64,000 nucleotides of DNA from Curtobacterium sp. VKM Ac-2922 (GCF_022815645.1 NZ_JALGRO010000015.1:31232-95231), one strand, 5' to 3'; positions 32,202 through 42,944 are shown, counted from the first letter of the stretch. Program-made: numbers and translations. Notes: a model not told the origin generated them from the sequence alone.

Positions 32202-34658
32202 CTACTCGGCCGAGTGACGGCCGTGCGCGTGGCCGCTCTCGTCGAGACGGGAGGCCCCGCTCGCCTGGGCAGCGTCGGTTCCGGTCGACGTCTGGTCCGG
32301 CCGGTCCGCCACTGCGGCGTGCGCCGCGCGGTGGGCGCGGATGGCACCCGTGGTGGTCGGCGGTTCGTCGATCGGTGCTGCTGCCGAGTGGGCGCCGTGC
32401 GTGGGCGCGTCGGGCAGCGGTGCGCGGGTGTCGTCCGGCAGCACCGACACGTGGGGTGTCTCGGTGGACCGGGCGGACCGCGGCTGGGCCGGCACGTCGG
32501 GTGAGGTCGGGACGACGTGCATCGACCCGGTGTCGGGTGACACGAGCGAGCCCGTGTTCGCCGCCGAGCCCTGGGCGTCGACGGTCAGACGGTCGTGGTC
32601 GTCACCGTCGGCACCACCGCTGGCGGCGGCGCGAGCCGTGTCGGCCTGCTCCTGCAGTGCGGAGGTCTTCCGCAGCGCCGGGACGCGGAAGAACCACGTC
32701 AGGATGAAGGCGATCAGGATGACGCCCAGTCCGACGAAGTACACCGTGACCGTCGAGGCGCTGAAGCCGACCAGGAACGGGCGGGTCAGGCGCTTGTCGG
32801 CACCGTTCAGGAACGACGTGTCGCTCGTCGCCGAGTTCGACGAGGAGCTGGCCGCAGAGTTGCCGCTCTTGAGCTGCTTGATCAGGGTCGGGGCGACCTC
32901 GTCGACGACGTTCTTGCGCTGCGAGGCGTTCGAGTAGTCGATCTGGAGCTTGCCGTCGACGACCTCGGCGTTCGCCTTGCCGGCTGCGGTGGCCAGGGCC
33001 TGCCGTTCAGCCGCGGGAGTGGCGTCGGCGACCTGCTGGTCGATGATCGTCTGCTCGGCGGCTGCGGGCACGGTCCCCGCGGCGACCTGGGCCTGGACGG
33101 CGGCGGTCACCTTCTGGGTGACGGCCTGGTCCGCTGCCTGCTTGGCGGCCGCCGTGCCCTTGTCGAGACCGGACTGCACGTTCTGCTTGACCGGGTCGAC
33201 GATCTTCGTCCAGATCTTGTCCATGACGCCCTTGTTGTCGGACGCGCTGGCGACCGACGGTGTCAGGGCCGCGTTGAGGGCGCTCGACAGGTCGGACTTG
33301 TTCTGCATGGCCGTCGTGATGTTCGTCGGCATCAGGGTGAACAGCACCGACAGCAGCACCGCGGTGCCCATCGTGCCGCCGATCTGCCGGAAGAACGTCG
33401 CCGCACTCGTGGCGACACCGATGTCCCGGGGCGAGACCGAGCCCTGCGCGGCCAGCGTCAGCGTCTGCATGAGCTGCCCCAGGCCGAGGCCGATCAAGAA
33501 CATGCCCGTCATCAGGAACCACAGCGGGCGGTCGGCCGTCAGGAACGTGAGCACCGTGAAGCCGATGGCTGTGAAGGCGGTGCCGGTCACCGGGAACAGC
33601 CGGTACTTGCCGGTGCGCGAGATGATCTGACCCGATGCGATCGACGAGATCATCAACCCGAGCACCATCGGCAACATGGCGAAGCCGGACTCGGTCGGGG
33701 TCACACCCTTGACGATCTGCAGGTACAGCGGGATGGTCAGCATGGCGCCGAACATGCCGAAGCCGACCAGGACGGACAGGATCGCGGCCATCGAGAAGAC
33801 GCCCGAGCCGAACAGCTTGAGCGGCAGGATCGCGTCGTCGCCCATCGCCCGTTCGACGATGATGAAGCCGACCAGGCCGAGCGCGCCCACCAGGTAGCAG
33901 GCGATGGCACCGGGGGAGTCCCAGCCCCACTCGCGGCCCTGCTCGGCGATCAGCAGCAGCGGGACGAGGGTGACGATGACCAGCGAGGCACCCCACCAGT
34001 CGATGCGGGGCTTGCCGCGGTCACCGAACTTCGGCAGGTGCAGGAAGGTCAGGACCATCGCGAGCGCGATGATGCCCACCGGCACGTTGATCAGGAACAC
34101 CCAGCGCCAGCCGGCCACGAACAGGATCTGGTTCGCACCGGCGAACAGGCCACCGACCAGCGGGCCGATGACGCTCGAGATGCCGAACACGGCCAGGAAG
34201 TAGCCCTGGTACTTGGCACGCTCACGCGGGGCGAGCATGTCGCCCATGATCGCGAGCGGCAGCGACATCAGACCACCGGCGCCCAGGCCCTGCAGCGCGC
34301 GGAACCCGGCGAGCATGAGCATCGAGCTGGAGAACGACGCCAGGAACGACCCGATGATGAAGATGCCGATCGCGGTCAGGAACAGCGGGCGGCGGCCGAA
34401 GATGTCGGAGAGCTTGCCGTAGATCGGCGTGGTGATCGTCGATGCGATCAGGTACGCCGTCGTGACCCAGGCCTGCTGGTCGAGGCCGTGCAGGTCGTCA
34501 CCGATCGTGCGGATCGCGGTGCCGACGATCGTCTGGTCGAGGGCACCGAGGAACATGCCGGCCATCAGGCCGTAGATCACGAGCAGGATCTGTCGGTGGT
34601 TCATCACGACGTTGGACGCCGTGGTGGGTGCCGCGGGTGCGGTCGCCGTCTGGGTCAT
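32202..34658 (-). CDS. DHA2-family (EmrB/QacA-type) drug exporter with long extracytoplasmic insert
   Basis: This 818-residue protein has 14 TM helices with motif LDQTIVGTAIRTIGDDL near the start, KLSDIFGRRPLFL (loop 2-3) and GALGLVGFIIV. Between the last two helices lies a helical, Ala/Gln/Lys-rich insert of about 190 residues (QSGLDKGTAAAKQAADQAVTQKV and further). A cytoplasmic tail of about 170 residues is disordered, rich in Asp, Pro and His. Typical members are about 500 residues. The start ATG 34656-34658 follows GGGAG. It is probably proton-driven multidrug efflux. Confidence 0.86.
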   Translation of the reverse strand: MTQTATAPAAPTTASNVVMNHRQILLVIYGLMAGMFLGALDQTIVGTAIRTIGDDLHGLDQQAWVTTAYLIASTITTPIYGKLSDIFGRRPLFLTAIGIFIIGSFLASFSSSMLMLAGFRALQGLGAGGLMSLPLAIMGDMLAPRERAKYQGYFLAVFGISSVIGPLVGGLFAGANQILFVAGWRWVFLINVPVGIIALAMVLTFLHLPKFGDRGKPRIDWWGASLVIVTLVPLLLIAEQGREWGWDSPGAIACYLVGALGLVGFIIVERAMGDDAILPLKLFGSGVFSMAAILSVLVGFGMFGAMLTIPLYLQIVKGVTPTESGFAMLPMVLGLMISSIASGQIISRTGKYRLFPVTGTAFTAIGFTVLTFLTADRPLWFLMTGMFLIGLGLGQLMQTLTLAAQGSVSPRDIGVATSAATFFRQIGGTMGTAVLLSVLFTLMPTNITTAMQNKSDLSSALNAALTPSVASASDNKGVMDKIWTKIVDPVKQNVQSGLDKGTAAAKQAADQAVTQKVTAAVQAQVAAGTVPAAAEQTIIDQQVADATPAAERQALATAAGKANAEVVDGKLQIDYSNASQRKNVVDEVAPTLIKQLKSGNSAASSSSNSATSDTSFLNGADKRLTRPFLVGFSASTVTVYFVGLGVILIAFILTWFFRVPALRKTSALQEQADTARAAASGGADGDDHDRLTVDAQGSAANTGSLVSPDTGSMHVVPTSPDVPAQPRSARSTETPHVSVLPDDTRAPLPDAPTHGAHSAAAPIDEPPTTTGAIRAHRAAHAAVADRPDQTSTGTDAAQASGASRLDESGHAHGRHSAE

Positions 34659-34699
34659 GGTCTTCGGTCTCCCGGGTACGAGAGCGCAGTCGAACGATT

Positions 34700-34716
34700 T
34701 TTGCGCTGTCTGCAAA
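34700..34716. promoter_or_regulatory. Putative operator TTTGC-N7-GCAAA upstream of the exporter
   Basis: TTTGCGCTGTCTGCAAA is an inverted repeat in an AT-richer patch 42-58 bp upstream of the exporter start. No regulator gene is adjacent, so a distant regulator is implied. The rest of the 265-bp gap to 34923 shows no gene. Confidence 0.42.
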
Positions 34717-34888
34717 GTTACATCTGCCGCAAGCCGAGCGTCCACACGAGACGCCTTCCTGTGTGGATCGGCAGGGATCCACGCCGGAACGATCGGCAGA
34801 CGGTCACCGACGCCGATCGGGCCACCGTACGCCGCCAGGCCCGCGCCGGCCGCAGACCGACGCCGGCCGGCGTCGGGAGCCGAGCCGG

Positions 34889-34909
34889 GCCTCCAGACGG
34901 CCTGGAGGC
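34889..34909. repeat. Inverted-order GGAGGC-family hairpin
   Basis: GCCTCCAG-ACGGC-CTGGAGGC has the family arms in reversed order (GCCTCC first). It lies just past the 3' end of the minus-strand pgm/hypothetical operon and could serve as its terminator. Confidence 0.5.
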
Positions 34910-34923
34910 ACGGTGCCGGTCCG

Positions 34924-35757
34924 TCAGGCGGCTGCGGTCTCGTCGTCGAAGCCCGAGACGACGCTCACCGCGCCGTTCCGCGAGAAGAGGAGGTGCGGTG
35001 ACACCAGCCCGCCGGGGTGGTGTGGGTCGCTGCTGATGAGCTGCGCGAACACCCCCGCCAGGCTCTGCACGGCGGCGAGGCTCTCCGGTCCGGAGATCGG
35101 AGCCGCGATCAGCAGATGACGGTTCGGGACCGTGAACACCGTGCCGTACGGTGCGGCGCCGAACAGCGCCGGGAGGTTCGCGGCCTTCGACGCGGTGAAG
35201 AGCGACTCACCCTCGACCACGTGCACGCCGGGAGCGATCTCGGAGCGATCGTCGACGGGCTCGTCGTCGGTGCGGAGCTGACCGATCGCGAACAGCTCGT
35301 CCACCCCGAGCGCGAGCTTCGGCAGTGTGCTCGCCGACAGGGTGGTCACCGTCGTCGGGTTGTCGAGGCACAGTGCCAGGACGAGGCCTGGCGCGAACGG
35401 TCGCGCGTACGACAGGTCGGTGGGGTCCGCACTGTCGTCCGCGAGCAGCCGGACGCGGATCCGGTCACGCAGATCATCCGCCGACAGTGCCTCGGCGGCG
35501 GGCTCCCGCTGCGCGAGCAGCATCCGGTCGAAGTGCTCCTCGGCGATCGCGATCTGTCGATCGGGCGTCTCGCCGCGCAGCTGTGCGGCCAGGTTCTCGA
35601 GCAGGTACACCTGGCCGTCCTGCGCGACGAGACGGACGGTCGCCGGGTCCGCCGGGTCGCCCTCGACGGACGTCTCCACCCCGCGCTCGGCGAGGACGCG
35701 GTGCGCGAGGTCCACCAGCGGCGGAGCAGCGCGCTGCTTCCGTCCGAACAGCCCCAT
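34924..35757 (-). CDS. Hypothetical protein, DUF1444/YtpQ-like
   Basis: This 277-residue soluble protein has a basic N-terminus (MGLFGRKQRAAPP), then a two-part fold. The segment FAPGLVLALCLDNPTTVTTLSASTLPKLALGVDELF resembles YtpQ/DUF1444 proteins, which are of unknown function. It lies 3 bp downstream of pgm on the same strand, so it is cotranscribed. The family match is by eye only. Confidence 0.65.
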   Translation of the reverse strand: MGLFGRKQRAAPPLVDLAHRVLAERGVETSVEGDPADPATVRLVAQDGQVYLLENLAAQLRGETPDRQIAIAEEHFDRMLLAQREPAAEALSADDLRDRIRVRLLADDSADPTDLSYARPFAPGLVLALCLDNPTTVTTLSASTLPKLALGVDELFAIGQLRTDDEPVDDRSEIAPGVHVVEGESLFTASKAANLPALFGAAPYGTVFTVPNRHLLIAAPISGPESLAAVQSLAGVFAQLISSDPHHPGGLVSPHLLFSRNGAVSVVSGFDDETAAA

Positions 35758-35760
35758 GGC

Positions 35761-37380
<1,620 letters not shown>

Positions 37381-37482
37381 GTGACCATCCTGGCACCACG
37401 ACCTCCGGGCCGTTCGAGGATGACGGCGGCCCTCGGTAGGCTCGGCGCGAGCGGTGGAGGGCACCGCGGGTCGGGGGAGACC

Positions 37483-38334
37483 ATGGGGCAGGTCGTGCGT
37501 GCGGACGCCGCGTTCGTCGCCCGCGTGCGCCGAGACACGACGCGCGTGGTCGAGACCGCCCCCGGAGCGGTCCTGTCCTGGGCGGCCACGCACCTGTTGG
37601 CCGAGCACGGCTGGCGCTGGCGGCCCTCCGGTGCCGTACCCGCATCGGACGCCGTCGGTGACCTGCTGCACGTCGACCTGACGATCGAGCACGCCCCGTC
37701 GCCGCGCCTGGTGCTCGGGACGACGACGGCCCGGTTCCTGGCGGCGTTCGACCGCACCGTGACCCACGCCCTGCATGAGGGCGCCGAGGCACTGTCCCCG
37801 TCGGCGCTGACCGCGCTCGCCGAACGCCGCTCGCCCGGGTCCTCGACGTTCGTCGTCGGCAGTCCGGACGACACCGTCGGCGGCCTGCTGATCGTGGAGC
37901 GCGGGCCGCGCTCCGTCTTCGAGACGCTGCGCGTGGTGGTCGCGATCGACGACCGTGGCGCGGTGCGGGACCGACTGCAGGCGGGCCTCCTGGCCGTCAG
38001 TCAGGGTCGCCACCCGCAGTCCGGACTGTTCTCGACCAGCCGTGGTCGCCTGGACGGGGTGACGGAACCGGTCCTGCGTGGGCCGACGACGCCGCTGGCC
38101 GTGTTCGCGGGCGCTCGCGCCGTGCGCAGCCGGGGTCTGAGCGGGCGGATCGACCAGCTGGGCGGGACGCCCGTGGGTCCGGTCCGTGCACCGGGGGCGC
38201 TGTTCTGGTTCGACGGCGACGAGCCGGATCGGTGGCTGGCGGCGGCGGACCTGGCACGTGGCGTCCGCACGACGGACTTGCACCGGGTGTCGTCGTCGCT
38301 GGACGATGGGATGCGAACGGGGGAGGTTCGATGA
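37483..38334 (+). CDS. Hypothetical protein at the head of the toxin locus (EspG-like position)
   Basis: This 283-residue soluble alpha/beta protein follows the ribosome site GGGGGAGA. It is the first gene of a coupled chain with a WXG-like protein and a large toxin. Its size and position match ESX-associated chaperones of the EspG type in actinobacterial toxin loci, and its central segment FFVVG-like ([19 protein letters not shown]) could be a beta core. I cannot confirm the family from sequence. Confidence 0.62.
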   Translation: MGQVVRADAAFVARVRRDTTRVVETAPGAVLSWAATHLLAEHGWRWRPSGAVPASDAVGDLLHVDLTIEHAPSPRLVLGTTTARFLAAFDRTVTHALHEGAEALSPSALTALAERRSPGSSTFVVGSPDDTVGGLLIVERGPRSVFETLRVVVAIDDRGAVRDRLQAGLLAVSQGRHPQSGLFSTSRGRLDGVTEPVLRGPTTPLAVFAGARAVRSRGLSGRIDQLGGTPVGPVRAPGALFWFDGDEPDRWLAAADLARGVRTTDLHRVSSSLDDGMRTGEVR

Positions 38335-38720
38335 GCACGGGGAGCTGGAAGGTCGACCCGTCCGGGGTGCAGACGGTGCTCGACGGCATGCAGACGTCGC
38401 TCGACGGCACCGCCGCAGCCCTGCAGTCGGTGCAGACCGGGGTGGCCGACGCGTCGGGCGGCGCCGGAGCCGTCGTGAACGAAGCGCTCGGTGCCTTCGT
38501 CGACCAGGTCAGCGACGACGTCGACCAGGTGACGTACCGGCTCGTCGGCGGGGTGCAGGGCGTCCGTGGGGCGGTCAACGCCTACGTCCAGGGCGACCTC
38601 GAGATGGCGGCGGACTTCCAGCGCGTCGGCACCACGGCCCACGAGACCCACGACATCTCGCTGTTGGTCCAGAACGCCTCGACCGACGGCTCGACGCTGG
38701 CTCCGGGGGCGAACCGGTGA
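38331..38720 (+). CDS. WXG100-superfamily-like small protein (DUF6507-like)
   Basis: This 129-residue all-helical protein has an early Trp ([19 protein letters not shown]) and a helical hairpin of about 100 residues, as in WXG100 and DUF6507 proteins that escort or form part of type VII secretion substrates. The start overlaps the upstream stop (ATGA) and its stop overlaps the toxin start (GTGA). A role as toxin partner is inferred. Confidence 0.72.
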   Translation: MSTGSWKVDPSGVQTVLDGMQTSLDGTAAALQSVQTGVADASGGAGAVVNEALGAFVDQVSDDVDQVTYRLVGGVQGVRGAVNAYVQGDLEMAADFQRVGTTAHETHDISLLVQNASTDGSTLAPGANR

Positions 38721-40507
38721 GCGGCGTGCCGATCGGTGACCACGGACTCGTCGATCCCCAGGGCATCCCTGGCGCCGAGCTCGACCTGACGACCGTCTCC
38801 GCCGCGGCGACGACGATCTCGGGCGGCGGCGACGCGATGCGGACCGTCGCCGACGAGATCCCCGGCAAGTGGCAAGCGCTCGGCGCCGTGTACGAGGCGC
38901 CTGAATCCGGCCAGGTCCTCACGCTGATGGACCCCGTCGTCGACGACACCCACACGATCGGCACCGCTGCCCGCGGCGTCGCCAAGGCGCTCGACACGTA
39001 CGCCTCCGACGCGGCCGGGCCGAAGAAGCAGCTGGACGACCTGCGCGTCGAGGCCGCGGCGTTCGTGGCCCGTGTGCGCGGCGGCGTGCCGAAGGCGACC
39101 TCGCCGTACGCGACCACGACCGCGCCGCAGGTCGACGGCTCGTGGAACGCCTACGGCGCGACCCGCTCCGACGCTCCGCCAGAGAAGACGACCGTGCCCT
39201 GGTACGAGGACATCGTCACCAAGCACGAGAACGACGACATCATCCGGCGGATCAACGAGCAGGTCGCATTGCTCGAGCAAGCGCAGGCCGACTGTGCAAC
39301 CGCGATCAAGAAGGCGTCCGGAGCGAGTCTGCGGGGTGCGTACGTCGCCCCGACCGAGAACGACCTCAACGCACGTGGCGTCGAGTTGCCATGGAGCTCG
39401 GTCGGCACGGCGGACGGCAAGACCTGCGGCGAGCAGTTCTCCGAAGGTGCGACGAACGAGCTGCTCAACTCGCTCGAGAGCGGCATCCACATGCTCGGGT
39501 TCGACAACCAGGGTGCTTGGTCGACCGACACCCTCGGGTCGACGTGGGGCGGTGTCGTCGACGGCGCTGCCACCATCGGGCTGTTCCTGTCGCCGTACGC
39601 GTGGCTCGATGCGGCGCTCGACCCGAGGGGCGACGCGGCGAAGGCCCATGACGCAGCCGGCAAGGCGTTCGGGGACTGGTGGTCCGAGGCGCAGGCACAT
39701 CCGGGAGCCGCCGCTGGCGCTGCTGCGATGGGGATCGGGCTCGGAGCTGCGGGCCCTGGTGGGCTGGCGAAGGACACCGCGAAGGCGACCGAGCTGGCTG
39801 AAGGGCTGGGCAAGCTCGGCCTGCACGGACTGAGCCGCGACGTTCGAGCCTGGGTCGAGAACGGAGCGTCGAAGGAGAGCGTCGACGCGCTGCACGACCT
39901 GGTCGACCGGACGTACCGGGACTACGCGGGCAGCGACGACTTCACGCCGGGGCTCGGCAAGGGTGACGGCTCCTTCGACCAGATGCTGCGCGGCGAGATG
40001 GCGCAGTTCGTCGACGAGCACCCCGACTTGCTGCGGCCGCACGACGAGGCGTCGTTGCCCCACGGCATCGAGTCGAAGCCGTTCACCGATGCCGGTGGCC
40101 TGGCTGCCGCGGAAGCAGCGGGCGGGCACACGCTGGAGCGGCACGTCCGGACCGACCTGCACGGGCAGCAGCTCGACGACTGGATCGCCGACCGTTTCGA
40201 CCGGGAGAGGCCGAACAGCAGCTACACCGTCTCCCCATCTGAGCTCGACCGACTTGTCGCGAACAGCCTGGATTCCAACCACGACGCCGTTCAACGGTGG
40301 CTCAGCAAGATGGAGTCCGATCCCGGGAAGAAGCTCACCGAAGACTTCGACTGGCCCGCTGATCGCGTGGTCGGGCGCAGCTTCAACCCATCACGGGTAC
40401 CGCCGATGAGCGACAGCACCGTGGTGCACACGGTGCTCAAGTACGATCCATCTCGGCAGCCTCCGTACTTCGTCCTGACGTCGTACCCGATCGGGGAGAT
40501 GGGATGA
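38717..40507 (+). CDS. Polymorphic toxin with C-terminal RNase A-like (CdiA-type) domain
   Basis: This 596-residue protein starts at GTG 38717. Residues 1-200 are a helical WXG/LXG-like delivery domain (WQALGAVYEAPESGQVL, then a coiled region). A middle Gly/Ala-rich hydrophobic segment near 325-350 may help pretoxin processing or membrane passage. The last 130 residues match bacterial CdiA-type RNase A-like toxins: GGHTLERHV (His471, His476), SSYTVSPSELDRLVANSLDSNHDAVQRWL, and the closing PPYFVLTSYP. Four immunity-like genes follow. Type VII-like export is inferred; no secretion genes are in the window. Confidence 0.82.
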   Translation: MSGVPIGDHGLVDPQGIPGAELDLTTVSAAATTISGGGDAMRTVADEIPGKWQALGAVYEAPESGQVLTLMDPVVDDTHTIGTAARGVAKALDTYASDAAGPKKQLDDLRVEAAAFVARVRGGVPKATSPYATTTAPQVDGSWNAYGATRSDAPPEKTTVPWYEDIVTKHENDDIIRRINEQVALLEQAQADCATAIKKASGASLRGAYVAPTENDLNARGVELPWSSVGTADGKTCGEQFSEGATNELLNSLESGIHMLGFDNQGAWSTDTLGSTWGGVVDGAATIGLFLSPYAWLDAALDPRGDAAKAHDAAGKAFGDWWSEAQAHPGAAAGAAAMGIGLGAAGPGGLAKDTAKATELAEGLGKLGLHGLSRDVRAWVENGASKESVDALHDLVDRTYRDYAGSDDFTPGLGKGDGSFDQMLRGEMAQFVDEHPDLLRPHDEASLPHGIESKPFTDAGGLAAAEAAGGHTLERHVRTDLHGQQLDDWIADRFDRERPNSSYTVSPSELDRLVANSLDSNHDAVQRWLSKMESDPGKKLTEDFDWPADRVVGRSFNPSRVPPMSDSTVVHTVLKYDPSRQPPYFVLTSYPIGEMG

Positions 40508-40833
40508 CGCGGAGTCACGACTACCGAGAACTCGTCCGTCGGGTTCCGCTGATCCGGAGCCTGTTGGCCGCGTCCTTCAACTACGACTGGATGCTCGACC
40601 ACCCCACGGCTGAGTCGGTCTACGACGACGTCTTCTCCGGGATCTCGGAAGCAGAACGCAAGGAGTATCTCGAACAGGCCACAGTGCTCCAGGAGCACCT
40701 TCGTGACGATGATGCAGTCGCTGGTTTCCTCAGTTACGTTCACACAGGCCTCGTGCCGCAGTTGGACTTCGGGCTGACGCCGAAGAGCTGGCTGGACGCA
40801 CTGATCGGGCGCCTGGAGGACTTGTCGGGATGA
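40504..40833 (+). CDS. Immunity protein, CdiI-like (copy 1, cognate)
   Basis: This 109-residue protein starts inside the toxin stop (ATGA), the classic cognate position. It has the family core LLAASFNYDWMLDHPTAESVYDDVF followed by a helical repeat and a closing LTPSWLDAL-like segment (GLTPKSWLDALIGRLEDL). Paralogues follow at 40982, 41635 and 42091. It probably binds and blocks the RNase domain. Confidence 0.8.
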   Translation: MTRSHDYRELVRRVPLIRSLLAASFNYDWMLDHPTAESVYDDVFSGISEAERKEYLEQATVLQEHLRDDDAVAGFLSYVHTGLVPQLDFGLTPKSWLDALIGRLEDLSG

Positions 40834-40981
40834 ACCCACAGCAGATCCCCCTGACCGACGACCGACTGGAGGTCGGCCCCGCCCGGTGGAGTGGGGCCAA
40901 CAACTCCAGGACCACGGCGCGGAGACTTGAAGGTGTGCGGCTCGTGATCGAACGGAGAAGTGCTGCGGACGTGGGAAGTCG

Positions 40982-41503
40982 ATGGCGCATGCCCTTCCTG
41001 AGGGCGCGGGTCAGATGACGACGTCCTCGGAACGTCTCCGTGAAATCCGACGTCTCGCACCGCACATCGACGATTCCCTGGCCGCAGACTTCAACGTTGT
41101 GCTTCGCTGGATTCCGGGCGGCGAGCCGCCTTACCGTGTCATCACCAGTTATCCGAAAGCGACGGTGGGGGGAGTGAACGACCTCGAACGACGCGCACTG
41201 ATCGCGAAGATTCCTCATCTCCGAAACCTGCTCGCAGCCGTGTTCAACTACGACTGGGACCTGGACTACGAGGATGCTGAAGCCGCCTACGCATCTGTGT
41301 TCGACGACCTCGATGCCGACGCGCGAGTCGAGTACATCCGCGAGGCGCAGCTACTCGAACGGGAGCTGACGTCTGAAACTGAAGTTCAGGAGTTCCTGAA
41401 CTTCGTCGGTTCCGGACTCGCGCCCAGCGAGGATCTCGGCGTGTCCCTCGCCGAGTGGCCGCGCGCTCTGGTCCGCAGGATCCGGAAGTCGATGGAGCAA
41501 TGA
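40982..41503 (+). CDS. Displaced toxin tail fused to immunity protein (copy 2)
   Basis: This protein is up to 173 residues; an alternative ATG lies at 41015. Near residue 37 it carries VVLRWIPGGEPPYRVITSYP, equivalent to the last 22 residues of the toxin. An immunity domain (LLAAVFNYDWDLDYEDAEAAYASVFDDLD and on) follows. The HV catalytic half of the toxin is absent. It looks like a toxin-immunity cassette pushed downstream and truncated during module exchange. Confidence 0.74.
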   Translation: MAHALPEGAGQMTTSSERLREIRRLAPHIDDSLAADFNVVLRWIPGGEPPYRVITSYPKATVGGVNDLERRALIAKIPHLRNLLAAVFNYDWDLDYEDAEAAYASVFDDLDADARVEYIREAQLLERELTSETEVQEFLNFVGSGLAPSEDLGVSLAEWPRALVRRIRKSMEQ

Positions 41504-41610
41504 CGACATCGCACCTGTCGCCGACGTTGATCGTCTCGTCGTACGACGCCGCCGGAAATCCGCCGTACCGAGTCCTGACCAGCTACCCACGCGAGGCGTT
41601 CGCCAAGTGA
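41500..41610 (+). CDS. Orphan toxin-tail fragment, 36 residues
   Basis: ATG 41500 overlaps the previous stop (ATGA). The product ends with DAAGNPPYRVLTSYPREAFAK, again the terminal strand of the RNase A-like toxin, with no catalytic part. It is separated from immunity copy 3 by 24 bp. It may be a remnant rather than a functional peptide. Confidence 0.55.
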   Translation: MTTSHLSPTLIVSSYDAAGNPPYRVLTSYPREAFAK

Positions 41611-41634
41611 GGCCTCGCGTGACGCTCTTGGAGA

Positions 41635-42018
41635 ATGACGCTACAACCCTCGGTTCTCGCTCTGATGTCGACTCCCGACGCAGGGTACAAGATGCTTGAC
41701 GATGAACAGTCCTTCGGAGAACTCGATGGTCGGACGCCGGGGATGTACAACCTGCTCGCTGCGTTCTTCAACTACGACTGGGACCTCGACTACCCCGACG
41801 TGGAAGCTGTGTACGTCGATGCCTTCGACGACCTGTGCCACGAGTCCCGTCTGGAGTACTTCGAACAGGCGAAGATCCTGCAGACGACACTTGCTGACGA
41901 CGACGTGGTCGAGCGGTACCTGCGACATGTCGGCACGGGGTTCTCGCCGACGAGGGACACCGGAATGGCGCCGAAGCAGTGGTTGGACGCGCTCGTCGCG
42001 CGATTGGAGCGCGGATGA
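41635..42018 (+). CDS. Immunity protein, CdiI-like (copy 3)
   Basis: This 127-residue frame has the immunity domain from about residue 32 (GMYNLLAAFFNYDWDLDYPDVEAVYVDAFDDL). The end, GMAPKQWLDALVARLE, closely matches copy 1. Starts at 41635, 41665 or 41692 are possible, and none has a good ribosome site. Base composition is lower in GC than the flanking genes. Confidence 0.7.
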   Translation: MTLQPSVLALMSTPDAGYKMLDDEQSFGELDGRTPGMYNLLAAFFNYDWDLDYPDVEAVYVDAFDDLCHESRLEYFEQAKILQTTLADDDVVERYLRHVGTGFSPTRDTGMAPKQWLDALVARLERG

Positions 42019-42090
42019 TGACCGCTCCGCAGAGCGACCACCAGTCAGTACGCCACCGGAGACCGTGATCGCAACGATGAAGGAGCACGC

Positions 42091-42687
42091 ATGAGCCACA
42101 GCGTCAGGACCGGTACGTCGGTCTTCACTGGCGGGACCGACGAGGCGAACCGGATCGTCGCGCACGCTCTCGACGCCAACCACCTGCGCATCCGAGCCTG
42201 GGTCGCCGAGGACTGCCCGAAGCCCCTCCGGATCTACGCCGTTCCCGGTGGGGTCACGGGGCGCGGCATGCCGTTCGGGACGATCCAGGACCTCGACGCC
42301 GTCCGGGTGGTCCTGACCGCGGCACCGGACCGGCCGTCGGGCTACACCGTCCTGACGGCGTACCCCGCGCCGGCCAGCATCACCGCGACGAACTTCGCGG
42401 CGTTCGACGACTTCGTCGGTGCCTACTTCCACCAGGACTGGGCGGACGCGCCGTACGGGGCGCCCGACGCGCTCGAGCACTGCCTGGCGATCAGCTCGCC
42501 CGACGAGCAGCAGGCGTTGCTGTCGGACGTGCGGGACCTCGACCAGGCGCTGCCCGACGCAGCGTCGCTCGGCGGCCGTTTGGTCGAGCTGGACTGCAAC
42601 TACGTGCCCGAGGACGACGGCTTGGACGACCGCACATGGCTGCGGCAGGTGGCAGACCGCCTCGAGCAGGAGCTCGCCGCCGCCTGA
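42091..42687 (+). CDS. Longer displaced toxin tail fused to immunity protein (copy 4)
   Basis: This 198-residue protein starts after AAGGAG at 5-bp spacing. Residues 1-95 match the second half of the RNase A-like domain (SVFTGGTDEANRIVAHALDANHLRIRAW, then SGYTVLTAYP), lacking the first His motif. Residues 105-198 are an immunity domain (FDDFVGAYFHQDWADAPYG and on), more diverged than copies 1-3. GC content is back to genome level, so this may be the oldest cassette. Confidence 0.72.
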   Translation: MSHSVRTGTSVFTGGTDEANRIVAHALDANHLRIRAWVAEDCPKPLRIYAVPGGVTGRGMPFGTIQDLDAVRVVLTAAPDRPSGYTVLTAYPAPASITATNFAAFDDFVGAYFHQDWADAPYGAPDALEHCLAISSPDEQQALLSDVRDLDQALPDAASLGGRLVELDCNYVPEDDGLDDRTWLRQVADRLEQELAAA

Positions 42688-42698
42688 CCGGGATCGGC

Positions 42699-42944
42699 TC
42701 AGGCGGTGCGGAACGACCCGGTCGCCGTGCGGAACGAGCCCGTGACGGTGCGGTTCGACGCGGTCACGGAGCCGCCGCGGCGGAACTGGGCGTCGACGAA
42801 GCGACCGAGCCGGCCGGTCATCGGCACGCCGGTGTAGGTGCCGACCGACGCGGGAGCCGCCGTGCTGCTGTACGTGCCGAGCTCGTCACGATCGGTGGTA
42901 CCGGAGACGAAGCTGCCGCCGAAGGGGGTGGTGGTGGTCGTCAT
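42699..42944 (-). CDS. Small Thr/Ser/Gly-rich hypothetical protein
   Basis: This 81-residue protein follows GAGGAG at 5-bp spacing. It is low in complexity: MTTTTTPFGGSFVSGTTDRDELG, then near its end repeated TGSFRTA units. It has no TM or signal segment. A TTGCATTCTGCAA dyad at 43037-43049 lies upstream and may be a regulatory site. It may be transcribed with the methyltransferase operon or alone. No family is recognised. Confidence 0.58.
   Translation of the reverse strand: MTTTTTPFGGSFVSGTTDRDELGTYSSTAAPASVGTYTGVPMTGRLGRFVDAQFRRGGSVTASNRTVTGSFRTATGSFRTA

Noticed and set aside
40830..41018. A 62-codon ORF between immunity copies 1 and 2
   Set aside because: It starts at an ATGA overlap, but its composition is Arg-rich and unlike toxin or immunity proteins. 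It is more likely decayed toxin DNA in the wrong frame.
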